Below are positions 28,495 through 36,649 of a DNA stretch of 64,000 nucleotides, piece after piece. The notes below the pieces were generated by a model. That model did not search any database, was not told where the DNA came from, and saw only the letters and a program-made list of their open reading frames with translations. Position numbers and translations under genes: made by a program. Position 1 is the stretch's first letter, and the number at the start of each line of letters is the position of its first letter. The stretch is from positions 62,001 through 126,000 of the forward strand of contig CANMEI010000010.1 in the NCBI GenBank assembly GCA_947496695.1, written 5' to 3'. This DNA comes from an uncultured Cellulophaga sp. GTDB lineage: Bacteria; Bacteroidota; Bacteroidia; Flavobacteriales; Flavobacteriaceae.

Positions 28495-29063
28495 TTCAAC
28501 TAACAAATATCTACTATTTTAAATTAAATAATGTGCTTTACTCAATACTAAAATTAACTCAATAGAAAAGCAGTTTGGCTTAATTTTTTATACTGATGAA
28601 TCAATTTTTTTAATTTAAAAATTGAATTTTATTTAAGAGCTATTTTAGCGTAAAATCTATTTGATATATTTTGTATAAGTAAGGTGTTAAAAATCAAAAA
28701 AAATATTAGTAAGAATATTTTTACATAAAATAATAATTTCTATAAATTTAATTTATAGAAATACGGTATATTCAATAAATGAAAAGTATACTATTAAATA
28801 TACATTATTATAAAAAATATTGTGATTGTTGAAAAAAAATAAAAAAATAATTTTAGGTTTATTTTAAAGCTAAAAAATATTTTTTTAAGTAATTCATAAA
28901 TTACTTTTAATTAGTTATATGTTTTAATAAACACCTGAAAAATAAGCTAATAACAAGTTTTTAGTGCTTATTGTTAATTAGTATATACCACATTATTTTT
29001 AAGTTTAAAATTATCATATATGAAGATTTTGACTTATATAATAAACATTATTTTAAAAAGGTA
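28495..29063. other. AT-rich gene-free region
   Basis: No ORF of credible length or composition. The sequence is almost entirely A and T. It must hold the tamB promoter (minus strand). The only distinct structure is a 12-bp perfect stem with a 3-base loop at 28736-28762 (ATTTCTATAAAT / ATTTATAGAAAT), whose purpose is unclear. Confidence 0.6.
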
Positions 29064-29095
29064 TTTGGTTAATATGTTACGTTTAAGTATATTTA
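29064..29095 (+). promoter_or_regulatory. Candidate promoter of the 75-aa protein gene
   Basis: TTTG at 29064-29067 and TATATTTA at 29088-29095 fit the Bacteroidota -33/-7 pattern (7 of 8 in the -7 box) with a 20-bp spacer; the ATG is 26 bp downstream. Confidence 0.5.
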
Positions 29096-29120
29096 TTTTA
29101 CTTAGAATAAAATATTAAGA

Positions 29121-29348
29121 ATGGATTTAATAAAAGAAGCAGAAGCTTTTGAAAATGAAAAAATGAGTCACATGTCTACTAGCGATAGAGTAGTAGCTTC
29201 AAGAGAAGCAAAAAGACTTATTTTGGCAATTAACGAAGTATATAAAGAAACAAAAGACGCATCACTTATGGACGTGATGAAGCGCTTAACCGCGAAGAAA
29301 AAAAGAATTGATATTAGATTAAAAGGTAGGCCAGAATCGGGCATATAA
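29121..29348 (+). CDS. Small helical hypothetical protein
   Basis: A 75-residue, highly charged, all-helical protein (MDLIKEAEAFENEKMSHMST ... RLKGRPESGI) with a basic C-terminus (LTAKKKRIDIRLKGR). It has an ATG start, a reasonable promoter upstream, and a composition like real flavobacterial small proteins. No named family recognised. A nucleic-acid-related role would be a guess from the basic end only. It stands alone, convergent with the flavin reductase gene. Confidence 0.65.
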   Translation: MDLIKEAEAFENEKMSHMSTSDRVVASREAKRLILAINEVYKETKDASLMDVMKRLTAKKKRIDIRLKGRPESGI

Positions 29349-29474
29349 TTACTCTATAAATTCAAAATTAAAATCTTCACAAAGCAGTTATTTTTATTGT
29401 AAAATTTACTTAAAAATAAACTAATTACAGTTGTTTATTCACAAACAATTTTTTAAGATTACAGTATATAATTA

Positions 29475-30101
29475 TTAAAATTCAGGTACCTCATTAACTC
29501 TTACATAGGGATAATGAGCTACCTTTTTTAATGAATAGTAGCTGTTTAGTCCAGATATTCCTATGCTATTTGTTAGCTCTAAATTTATATCATTTTCAGT
29601 AGAAAAATTATCAGGTAATAGGAGTTGTTTTATCTCTCCAATAACTAAAACAGTACCATTGTGCTTTATAGGTATAGCTTCAATAAACTGTAAACCCATT
29701 TTAAAAGTACTCTCTTTAACAAAAGGAGCTTTAAAATTAGTACTGTATTCTTCTGTTAAATTACAACGTTTAAATTCAGAGATTTTAACATCAAATTTAG
29801 CAGAAGTATAATGCGCTTGTTTGATAATTTCAGGGTGAATATGATTAATAGTATAGTGTTTAGTTTCAAGAATATTATCAAGTGTATGTCCGACTTCTGA
29901 TGTTTTAGGTCTAGCAATAAAACCTATAAGTGCAGGATCACTTCCTAAGTGTACTACAGAACTGAATATTGCTAAATTGGTTTGTTTTTTGTTGTTTATA
30001 GTTCCAATAAGATTTGCTGGTTTAATTCCAGTTACGGAATTTATAATTTTTATTCGTGTAACACGGTCAAGTTTTGCAATAGCTTCTTCTGTGTAGAGCA
30101 T
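29475..30101 (-). CDS. Flavin reductase-like, FMN-binding split-barrel protein
   Basis: A 208-residue protein of the flavin reductase domain family: KPANLIGTINNKKQTNLAIF near residue 26 is the split-barrel FMN-binding entry, followed by HLGSDPALIGFIARP and TLDNILETKHYTIN. Such proteins bind FMN and may reduce flavins with NAD(P)H. No partner oxygenase is adjacent. It is the third gene after Lacal_2735 and TIGR03643 in the same orientation, 52 bp after the latter, and probably cotranscribed. In marine bacteria I associate such genes with photolyase clusters; no photolyase is in this window. Confidence 0.82.
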   Translation of the reverse strand: MLYTEEAIAKLDRVTRIKIINSVTGIKPANLIGTINNKKQTNLAIFSSVVHLGSDPALIGFIARPKTSEVGHTLDNILETKHYTINHIHPEIIKQAHYTSAKFDVKISEFKRCNLTEEYSTNFKAPFVKESTFKMGLQFIEAIPIKHNGTVLVIGEIKQLLLPDNFSTENDINLELTNSIGISGLNSYYSLKKVAHYPYVRVNEVPEF

Positions 30102-30153
30102 TATATTTTCAAGTTTAGAGTAAAAGATTACAATTTATAGAAAAGAGGTTTGT

Positions 30154-30444
30154 TTAGCGTTTACTTATTTTATTACCTGAAATAGCTTTTTGTCTAGAAC
30201 ATTTGAAACGTGAAATCTCAGGGTTTCGTTTTTTTAAATGTTTTTGGCTTACTCCACTATTAACACGCTTACGCCAACGTTTAAAACTAGACTCTTTAAG
30301 ATTGCTACGCATTACTTTTATAACTTCTTTTTCGGATAAATGAAACTGAAATAATATAGCTTCGAATGGTGTGCGGTCTTCCCAAGCCATTTCTATAATA
30401 CGATCTAATTCTCTTTCCGTAAAATTTGTAGTTGAAATACTCAT
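30154..30444 (-). CDS. TIGR03643 (DUF2805) family protein
   Basis: A 96-residue basic protein. The segment ERELDRIIEMAWEDRTPFEA (about 10-29) followed by ILFQFHLSEKEVIKVMR and SSFKRWRKRV is the hallmark of the TIGR03643/DUF2805 family, a short helical, possibly HTH-like unit. The C-terminal tail is Lys/Arg rich. It lies 12 bp after the Lacal_2735 gene and precedes the flavin reductase gene. The function is unknown. The family often occurs near photolyase or cryptochrome genes, which is my recollection and not visible here. Confidence 0.88.
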   Translation of the reverse strand: MSISTTNFTERELDRIIEMAWEDRTPFEAILFQFHLSEKEVIKVMRSNLKESSFKRWRKRVNSGVSQKHLKKRNPEISRFKCSRQKAISGNKISKR

Positions 30445-30456
30445 CTTATTTAAAAG

Positions 30457-30618
30457 TTAAGATAATTTATCTAATTTTTGAAATACAGCTTCTGCCTCAA
30501 ATATTTTTTGATCACTCATTTTTCTATTTGTAGTTGATAATGTGTGTGCTTCTTTCAATAGTTTTTCATACTGAATTTGTAATTTTTGTTTTTCTGATTT
30601 TTTAAATAAACTGAACAT
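30457..30618 (-). CDS. Lacal_2735-family small protein (53 aa)
   Basis: A short gene of 53 codons plus stop. It starts MFSLFKKSEKQKLQIQYEKL and ends FEAEAVFQKLDKLS, matching what I know of the Lacal_2735 family: an MFxLFKK start, a coiled helical body, and a TTNRKMSD segment in the middle. No membrane segment. It is the first gene of a three-gene cassette with TIGR03643 and the flavin reductase. A 30-bp palindrome lies 62 bp upstream of its start and could control it. Function unknown. Confidence 0.78.
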   Translation of the reverse strand: MFSLFKKSEKQKLQIQYEKLLKEAHTLSTTNRKMSDQKIFEAEAVFQKLDKLS

Positions 30619-30679
30619 AACTTATTTTTTGTAATTAATATTTATGATAATGAATTTTAATTATAGTAAATATACAAAA

Positions 30680-30709
30680 TGTTTAACTATTTTATAAAAT
30701 AGTTAAACA
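30680..30709. promoter_or_regulatory. 30-bp perfect palindrome upstream of the Lacal_2735 cassette
   Basis: Half-site TGTTTAACTATTTTA is followed directly by its exact reverse complement. With no loop and no T-run after it, it looks more like a dimeric regulator's operator than a terminator. On the minus strand TTTTG follows directly and could be a -33 box, although no -7 box is clear. Confidence 0.6.
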
Positions 30710-30735
30710 AAATAAATTTTTACATATTTATAGTT

Positions 30736-30768
30736 TATTCTAAAATAGCTAGATTCTATTTTAGAATA
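30736..30768 (-). terminator. Possible terminator of the AsmA-like genes
   Basis: A 13-bp stem (core TTCTAAAATAG / CTATTTTAGAA) with a 7-base loop, 32 bp after the stop at 30800. It lacks a T-run of any length on the minus strand, so termination is uncertain; it could also be part of the regulatory region of the next cassette. Confidence 0.45.
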
Positions 30769-30799
30769 CAGAGAAAAGTGGAAATTGAATTGTTAATTA

Positions 30800-31888
30800 T
30801 TAATTTAGATTTAAGGAGTCTATCGTCTGTATAGGCAATGGCAATGAGTCTAACTTTATGCTTTCAATTTTCTGTTGCATTATATTAATTTCATCTATAG
30901 TCATACCTTCTCTGATAGAATCTTTTAGCATATTCATTCGTATCAAATCTTCATCAGAATAACTATTCTCAGTAGCATCTAAAAAATCTAAATCTTTAGA
31001 CTTTGTACCAACCTTAACGTCAAAATCATCACTATTACCTTCTACAACTACAGGGATTCCTATTAACCCAAAAGGAGGCAAGCCTATTCGTAATTTAAGA
31101 CTCATTTCACCATCTAAAGTAGTTTGTCCTTCTGCTCTTAGTTTAAATGGGCGAACTTTAAATTTAAAACGTTCTAAGGTTAATACATTGTTTTGAAGTT
31201 CAGAGTTAATTGTAATTTCCGATACATCAGGATTATTTAAAGTTTCAAAACCAGATTTTTCTGATACTTTTCCCATTAATTTATAACCATCAAATTTGAT
31301 ACTATGAGCTTTTAAAGTTCCTTTACCTTTTAATTCATTAAAAATTGGAAGCATTTCTTCATTTAAAGCTCCTGATAAAACATAATTTATTGATACTACT
31401 CCAGATGCTTGTGCAGCAGCAGGTGCTAATTCTTTAAAAATAGCAACACTATTGTATCCTTTTTCAATATTAAAATCTTCAGCTTTAAAATTCATGGTAA
31501 ATAAAGCTTCTTTAGCATTTACCGGTTGGTAAACACCTTCTAATTCTGCAGTACCATCAACTAAATTTAATGTGCTATTTTTTAAAAATAGGGTTTTGTT
31601 TTTTACAGCTAGGGTTCCTGAAAGTTTTGTAATATTTAACAGGTTATATTTTAAACTGTCAATTTGAGTTTGTAGTGTTAAATCAATTTTTTCGGGCACT
31701 TGCATAACGCCATTCACAACATTATGAACAGTATTTGTATCAACTATGCTATCTAAACTTGGTTGTACCTGTTCTTTTGGAAAAAATTCAGTAATATCGA
31801 TTTTGTTAGCCTTTAAATTGATATCTCCAAGTAAAATACCATCAGACATTAAAGCATAATCCAAATAATTTTGAAAATAACCATTCAT
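30800..31888 (-). CDS. AsmA-like protein, C-terminal part (separated by a frame change)
   Basis: A 362-residue reading frame that looks like the C-terminal third of an AsmA-family periplasmic protein: NIEKGYNSVAIFKELAPAAA, then GKGTLKAHSIKFDGYKLM and a final repeat FRLRIGLPPFGLIG-like segment (here LKLRIGLPPFGLIGIPV). It has no signal peptide or membrane anchor of its own. Its ATG overlaps the stop of the upstream part as ATGA. Upstream of that ATG the same frame continues to read HQSSDAT before MNGYF, which is how the unbroken family would read, so the start is likely an internal methionine of a formerly single protein. It may be a pseudogene piece, a coupled second cistron, or an assembly error. 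Confidence 0.72.
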   Translation of the reverse strand: MNGYFQNYLDYALMSDGILLGDINLKANKIDITEFFPKEQVQPSLDSIVDTNTVHNVVNGVMQVPEKIDLTLQTQIDSLKYNLLNITKLSGTLAVKNKTLFLKNSTLNLVDGTAELEGVYQPVNAKEALFTMNFKAEDFNIEKGYNSVAIFKELAPAAAQASGVVSINYVLSGALNEEMLPIFNELKGKGTLKAHSIKFDGYKLMGKVSEKSGFETLNNPDVSEITINSELQNNVLTLERFKFKVRPFKLRAEGQTTLDGEMSLKLRIGLPPFGLIGIPVVVEGNSDDFDVKVGTKSKDLDFLDATENSYSDEDLIRMNMLKDSIREGMTIDEINIMQQKIESIKLDSLPLPIQTIDSLNLN

Positions 31889-33702
31889 GGTTGCATCTGA
31901 TGATTGATGCTTAATTTTGAAAAAGCCATTTTGTTATTTAGAAATGAAAATTGACCTTCTTTTATTAAAACAGGAAATTGCAATAGGGCAGTAGTAAGCT
32001 CTATATCTTTAACTTCAAGCGTTCCTGTATTTGTATTTTCAGTTAGAGACTTTTGTATTTGACCTTTTAAATTTACATCGGCATTTATGGTTCCTTTTTT
32101 GATTGAAATGGGTAACGCAATTACTTGATTAAGTGTTGTAAAATCAATAGCACCTTTTGCTGTAATTTTGTATTCTGGATTATCAAAATTTTCAAAAAAA
32201 CCAGTACTTTTAAAATTATTATTTAAAAAATTAAAATTAAATGCATTTAGTTTTAATATAGCGCTATCATAATTTGTTCTGCTATTTTGAACAACAGCAT
32301 CAATTTCAATATTTTTTATAGGCTCTGGATATTGTGAAGTTTGCAAAAAACCATCAGTAAGTTTAAATGAACTATTAGTTTTAGGAAATTTTGACGTTTT
32401 AGGTTCATAAATACCATCAACAGAAATGTTAGAAATTAATTTTCCTTTAAAATTAAAATCAGGTAAACTTAAACTTTGGTTTAAAGTACTTAAATCTAAA
32501 ATAGTATTGATTTTTGATTTTATATAAAGTGAGTCAGTTTTTCCTCGGGCAATCATTTGACCACTTGTAATCTGTTTATCTAGTTTAAATTCTAATTTTT
32601 CTACATTAATATCAAAGTAATCATTTTTTAAACTCCCTTTTAAATCAATAAATAAATTTTCAATTGCTTGTTTCGCTTCTTTATGTTTTATATTTCCGTC
32701 ATAAATTTTTAGCTCTAAATTAGTACGATCAATCGCAGATTCTGCCGGAACAGTTCCCGAATAGCCTGTTAATTGTAAATTAGCATCTAAATCTCCTTGA
32801 ATAGCAACATCATTAGACCAAGTTGCATATTCAGGTGGTAGTGCACTTATAACGTCTTGAATAGTTCCATCTTCAGTATTAAATAGTAAATCATACGATA
32901 CACCTTCATCAAAAACATCTAATTTTCCATGAAAATTAACTTCAAGATCATTTAAAGCAATGGTGTTTTCATCAAGCTCAATAGATAAATTTTTAGTATC
33001 GTATATGGTTAATGATTTAGCTTTTAATTTTTTTCCTTTTAAATAATCTATATGATTAAAAGTAACGTTAACACTTTCAATTTCTAATTTAGAACCTAAT
33101 TTTATTTTTCCATTTTTTAAACCGCCTCTACCATTATAATACAAGCCTTTTGAAGTAACTGAAATACCAGTTTCTTCATCTTTATAATTAAGGGTGGCAT
33201 TTTCAATATTAATATGTTTAAGATTTAAACGAATACCATTAGTTGTAGTATCAATTGTGGTTTCTGTAGTATCTGTTGCGGTAAATATGCTATAATTATT
33301 TTCTCCTAATTTATTTTTTATTAGTTGAATGTTACAATTGGTTAAATATGTTTCATTAATAAAAACACGATTAGAAAATATAAGTTTAAAAACATTAATA
33401 CCAAAACCTAGCTCTTTAGCTGTTATTAAAGTGTCTTTTTCAAAAGGTGTTGAACCCGCTAAATTTACTTCTTTAAAAGAGAAGGTTAAGGAAGGGAAAT
33501 GATTAAAAAAAGAAATTTCAGAATCATCAAATTGAAGTTCTGTTTCTAAATTATCGTTTAATCCTTTTTTAATTTCATTAGCAATAGCATCGTTAAAAAT
33601 GCTAGGTATGGCAAACATGCAAAGTATCAGAAAAAGAATAATGTACAAAGTCCATTTTAATAGTTTAATAAAGCTATTTTTAATCTTGTTTGGTTTGCTC
33701 AT
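31885..33702 (-). CDS. AsmA-like protein, N-terminal part (separated by a frame change)
   Basis: A 605-residue part with a single N-terminal transmembrane anchor (LLKWTLYIILFLILCMFAIP, about 14-33) and an AsmA-like beginning: LNDNLETELQFDDSEISFFN and FPSLTFSFKEVNLAGSTPFE, then repeated periplasmic beta strands. AsmA/TamB-type proteins span the periplasm and affect outer-membrane lipid content. It stops after KMAFSKLSINHQMQP, where homologues continue; the following 362 residues are in the -1 frame. Together the two parts make about 960 residues, the usual size. It is a separate protein from tamB nearby. Confidence 0.75.
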   Translation of the reverse strand: MSKPNKIKNSFIKLLKWTLYIILFLILCMFAIPSIFNDAIANEIKKGLNDNLETELQFDDSEISFFNHFPSLTFSFKEVNLAGSTPFEKDTLITAKELGFGINVFKLIFSNRVFINETYLTNCNIQLIKNKLGENNYSIFTATDTTETTIDTTTNGIRLNLKHINIENATLNYKDEETGISVTSKGLYYNGRGGLKNGKIKLGSKLEIESVNVTFNHIDYLKGKKLKAKSLTIYDTKNLSIELDENTIALNDLEVNFHGKLDVFDEGVSYDLLFNTEDGTIQDVISALPPEYATWSNDVAIQGDLDANLQLTGYSGTVPAESAIDRTNLELKIYDGNIKHKEAKQAIENLFIDLKGSLKNDYFDINVEKLEFKLDKQITSGQMIARGKTDSLYIKSKINTILDLSTLNQSLSLPDFNFKGKLISNISVDGIYEPKTSKFPKTNSSFKLTDGFLQTSQYPEPIKNIEIDAVVQNSRTNYDSAILKLNAFNFNFLNNNFKSTGFFENFDNPEYKITAKGAIDFTTLNQVIALPISIKKGTINADVNLKGQIQKSLTENTNTGTLEVKDIELTTALLQFPVLIKEGQFSFLNNKMAFSKLSINHQMQP

Positions 33703-33852
33703 TAAAGTAGGTGTTAACTAACATTATTTGAGCTCAAAAATATAACTAATTTTAATGCACTTAGGTTATTGTTAGGTAAGTGACTGTTAAAGATTTGTGA
33801 ACTTTTAAAAAACAAAATATGAAATGAGCTATTGTACTTTTCAACTTGTTAG

Positions 33853-34794
33853 TTACTTAATTAAAAGAGTATCCGTAAAATAATTTTTTTGATCTAAAAA
33901 GTGATCTATAATTTTAAAATTGCATTTAGTAGCAAGTTCATTAATTTCATCAAGGCTATATTTTTTTGATAATTCTGTCCAAATAAGCTCATTAGCTTTA
34001 AAATCAACTACAATATCTAATTTTTTAAGCTGTACTTTTTGGTCTTTTAAACTAATGATATAACTTTTTACATTACCAGATATTGGGTTGTAATAACAAT
34101 AAAAATCAAAATTTTCTATATTAAAATTAGCGTCAAATTCTTTATTTATTCTTATTAATAAATTGATATTAAAACGCTTTGTTATTCCGTGTTTATCATA
34201 ATAAGCTTCGTGTATTTTTTTAGGATTCTTTTTAATATCAACACCTAATAATAATCCATCGCCATTTTTCATACTGTTATTAAATAACTGTAACAAGTTT
34301 ATAGCTTCTTGCTCATTATAGTTACCAATATTACTACCTAAAAAAAGTAGTAAACTAGGTATTGTAGTTTTTACATTCTTTTTAGATAGAATTTCAAAAT
34401 AATCTCCTACTTGTGGATGAATAGAAAGCTTAGGTAGTTTCTTTTTTAAACTTTTTATTAGTGAGTCCATTGCACCTTGTGATATATCAATAGGTACGTA
34501 ATAAAAATCTATATTATTTTCAACTAAATATTCTAGTAGGTTAAATGTTTTTAAACCATCACCTGCACCTAATTCAACAATATTAAAAGGTTGGTTAAAA
34601 TTTATAGCTTCTATAATTTGCTTGGCTTGTGATGATAAAATTTCGAATTCGCTAGCCGTTAAATAATACTCTGGCATTTCCATAATCTCTTGAAAAATTA
34701 GACTACCAGCATTATCATAAAAGTATTTTGAAGGTAAATGTTTGTTTTTTGATGTTAACCCTTTGATTACATCGTTAGCAAATTCATTATTCAT
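33853..34794 (-). CDS. egtD: L-histidine N-alpha-methyltransferase (ergothioneine biosynthesis)
   Basis: A 313-residue SAM-dependent methyltransferase that would trimethylate histidine to hercynine. The family entry FYDNAGSLIFQEIMEMPEYY (26-44, given in part) with LTASE, and the SAM loop VELGAGDGLKT (73-83), match EgtD. The C-terminal domain includes RFNINLLIRINKEFDANF, with the Arg/Asn-type contacts of the family. It follows egtB by 50 bp on the same strand. Together the two make hercynylcysteine sulfoxide; the later C-S lyase (EgtE) is not in this window. Assignment is strengthened by the egtB neighbour. Confidence 0.9.
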   Translation of the reverse strand: MNNEFANDVIKGLTSKNKHLPSKYFYDNAGSLIFQEIMEMPEYYLTASEFEILSSQAKQIIEAINFNQPFNIVELGAGDGLKTFNLLEYLVENNIDFYYVPIDISQGAMDSLIKSLKKKLPKLSIHPQVGDYFEILSKKNVKTTIPSLLLFLGSNIGNYNEQEAINLLQLFNNSMKNGDGLLLGVDIKKNPKKIHEAYYDKHGITKRFNINLLIRINKEFDANFNIENFDFYCYYNPISGNVKSYIISLKDQKVQLKKLDIVVDFKANELIWTELSKKYSLDEINELATKCNFKIIDHFLDQKNYFTDTLLIK

Positions 34795-34844
34795 TATAAT
34801 AATTTAAAAGAAATAGAACCTAAAGCTAGATTCAATTTTAATTG

Positions 34845-36005
34845 TTATTTTATTTTTTTTACCAATCGTATTCCTGAAAACATCCACTGTAAACTTGCAT
34901 GAAAAAAGTTTCGGTATGTTTTTCTACTATGATTTTTTGGTGTGGCTATTGATGCGCCACGCAATACCTGTAAATTCACCATAAATTTACCATTGTATTC
35001 CCCTAAAGCTCCATCTGCTTTTGTAAAATTGGGGTAGGGTTGGTAGGCACTTGACGTCCATTCCCAAAGGTTTCCCCATTTAAATTGGTCAGAAGCAACT
35101 TCCCATTCAAATTCGGTTGGCAAACGCATACCTTTCCACTCAGCAAAGGCAAAAGCTTCATAATAACTAATATGCATAACGGGTAGGTTAGGGTTCACTA
35201 TTTCCAAACCATTAAAATTATAATACTTCCAAACACCATCAGTAAAATGCCAATATAAAGGGGCTTTTATATTGTTATCTTGTATATAACTCCATCCTTC
35301 AGCATGCCATAAATTAAAATTAGAATAGCCACCGTCATTTATAAACTCAATATACTCTTTATTGGTAATTAAAGTGTTTGAAATCTCAAACGGCTGTAGG
35401 TACACTTTGTGAACACCTAATTCATTATCAAAACAAAAGCTATCTTTTTTATGACCTATTTCATAAACACCTTCTGTTATGGCAATATATTTTTGTTCTT
35501 GTTTTTCTTCTGATAGAATAAAATTACCATCGTATTTAGGAAAAGTGGGCTGATTACCTAAAATGTATTTTATATCATACACCAATAATTCTTGATGTTG
35601 TTGTTCATGATTGACACCAATTTCAACCATAGTAGTGATTTCATCAGTTGCATTTTCTTTAAAAAGTGCGATAATACTATCGGTTACATAAGTACGATAC
35701 TCATACACTTCTTTCACAGTAGGGCGTGTCATTAATCCTCTATTAGGACGCAATACACGCTCACCAGCATTATTATAGTAACTATTGAAAAGGTATGCGA
35801 AATCTTCACTAAAAACTTGATAATCGTCTTTAAACTCTGAAAGTACAAACTGTTCAAAAAACCAAGTAGAATGTGCCAAATGCCATTTTGGTGGCGATAC
35901 ATCAGCTATAGGTTGTACTGAATAATCTTCAATTTGTAAAGGATTGCAAATCTCCTCTGTTTTTAAACGAATCTCCTTAAATTTATTTAGAATTTCTTGT
36001 GCCAA
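34845..36005 (-). CDS. egtB: Ergothioneine biosynthesis sulfoxide synthase
   Basis: A 386-residue non-haem iron enzyme that joins hercynine to cysteine or gamma-glutamylcysteine with O2. An N-terminal DinB-like domain supplies the iron ligands: His45 in HLAHSTWFF and the HX3H pair His133/His137 in NHEQQHQEL. The C-terminal half is an FGE-sulfatase-like fold (ISNTLITNKEYIEFI, RLPTEFEWEVAS, WGNLWEWTSSAY, VLRGAS). The start is TTG: an in-frame stop lies 12 bp upstream and the first internal Met is near residue 92, so TTG is forced. Which thiol it uses is not determined. First gene of egtB-egtD. Confidence 0.92.
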   Translation of the reverse strand: MAQEILNKFKEIRLKTEEICNPLQIEDYSVQPIADVSPPKWHLAHSTWFFEQFVLSEFKDDYQVFSEDFAYLFNSYYNNAGERVLRPNRGLMTRPTVKEVYEYRTYVTDSIIALFKENATDEITTMVEIGVNHEQQHQELLVYDIKYILGNQPTFPKYDGNFILSEEKQEQKYIAITEGVYEIGHKKDSFCFDNELGVHKVYLQPFEISNTLITNKEYIEFINDGGYSNFNLWHAEGWSYIQDNNIKAPLYWHFTDGVWKYYNFNGLEIVNPNLPVMHISYYEAFAFAEWKGMRLPTEFEWEVASDQFKWGNLWEWTSSAYQPYPNFTKADGALGEYNGKFMVNLQVLRGASIATPKNHSRKTYRNFFHASLQWMFSGIRLVKKIK

Positions 36006-36055
36006 AATAAGATTTAATTAAGTTGTTTGAACGTAATTGTATTTGTAAAATTAGA

Positions 36056-36442
36056 CTATTGCTTCAATAAAGTTTTAAGTCTGTAAACAGATAGCGTAGT
36101 TAGTAATACAGCTATACTAACCAACATGATATTTGGTGTTGGCCTAGCAAAAAACTCCATTATTAAGCCACCTATCATAGTTGATAATAATAAGAAATAA
36201 GCAAGTTTTCCTAAATTATTAATATTTTTAAGTGCGTAAATAATTAAAAGTATTGCAATGTAAAGTTCTATTATACCTGTAACTATTCTAAATAAGTCAG
36301 GGTCTAATGGAACTAATGATTTGAATTGCTCAAAACCTTTTATGCTTTTTTCTGCACCTATTAATTTTGGTATTGCAAAGAATGTCATAAGACCTGCAGC
36401 AATATAATTTCCTATTTTATGTATAAGTATTGTATTTTTCAA
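36056..36442 (-). CDS. DoxX-like small membrane protein
   Basis: A 128-residue protein with four hydrophobic segments (about 8-26, 50-70, 78-96 and 100-118) and the DoxX-like entry IAAGLMTFFAIPKLIGAEKS, with RIVTGIIELYIAI in the second helix. The family is a four-helix membrane bundle often linked to redox functions. The start is TTG, there being no ATG until residue 19. It lies 50 bp upstream of egtB on the same strand, so it may be expressed with the ergothioneine genes; no functional link is shown. Confidence 0.72.
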   Translation of the reverse strand: MKNTILIHKIGNYIAAGLMTFFAIPKLIGAEKSIKGFEQFKSLVPLDPDLFRIVTGIIELYIAILLIIYALKNINNLGKLAYFLLLSTMIGGLIMEFFARPTPNIMLVSIAVLLTTLSVYRLKTLLKQ

Positions 36443-36649
36443 TTTATGTGTTTTAATGTTATACTATTAAAGTAAAACCCAGAAGATGCATGTAGCTAAA
36501 TAGTTCTTTTGACTATTTTTCATTTCTAAAATGTCACCAATTTCGGAATTATTTAATAAAGTGTATTTTACTTTTATTTTGTAAGAGTAGTAATATGCTA
36601 TTAATTATATTAGTTTTAATGCTTAATTTTTACTCTTAAAAAATCTAAA

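Noticed and set aside
31885..31935. Programmed -1 frameshift in the AsmA-like gene
   Set aside because: No classical slippery heptamer or stimulatory structure is visible; a one-base deletion is simpler.
34845..36005. EgtB as the formylglycine-generating maturase for the sulfatase
   Set aside because: It has the DinB iron-binding N-domain and sits next to egtD; the FGE-like fold is the normal EgtB C-terminal half.
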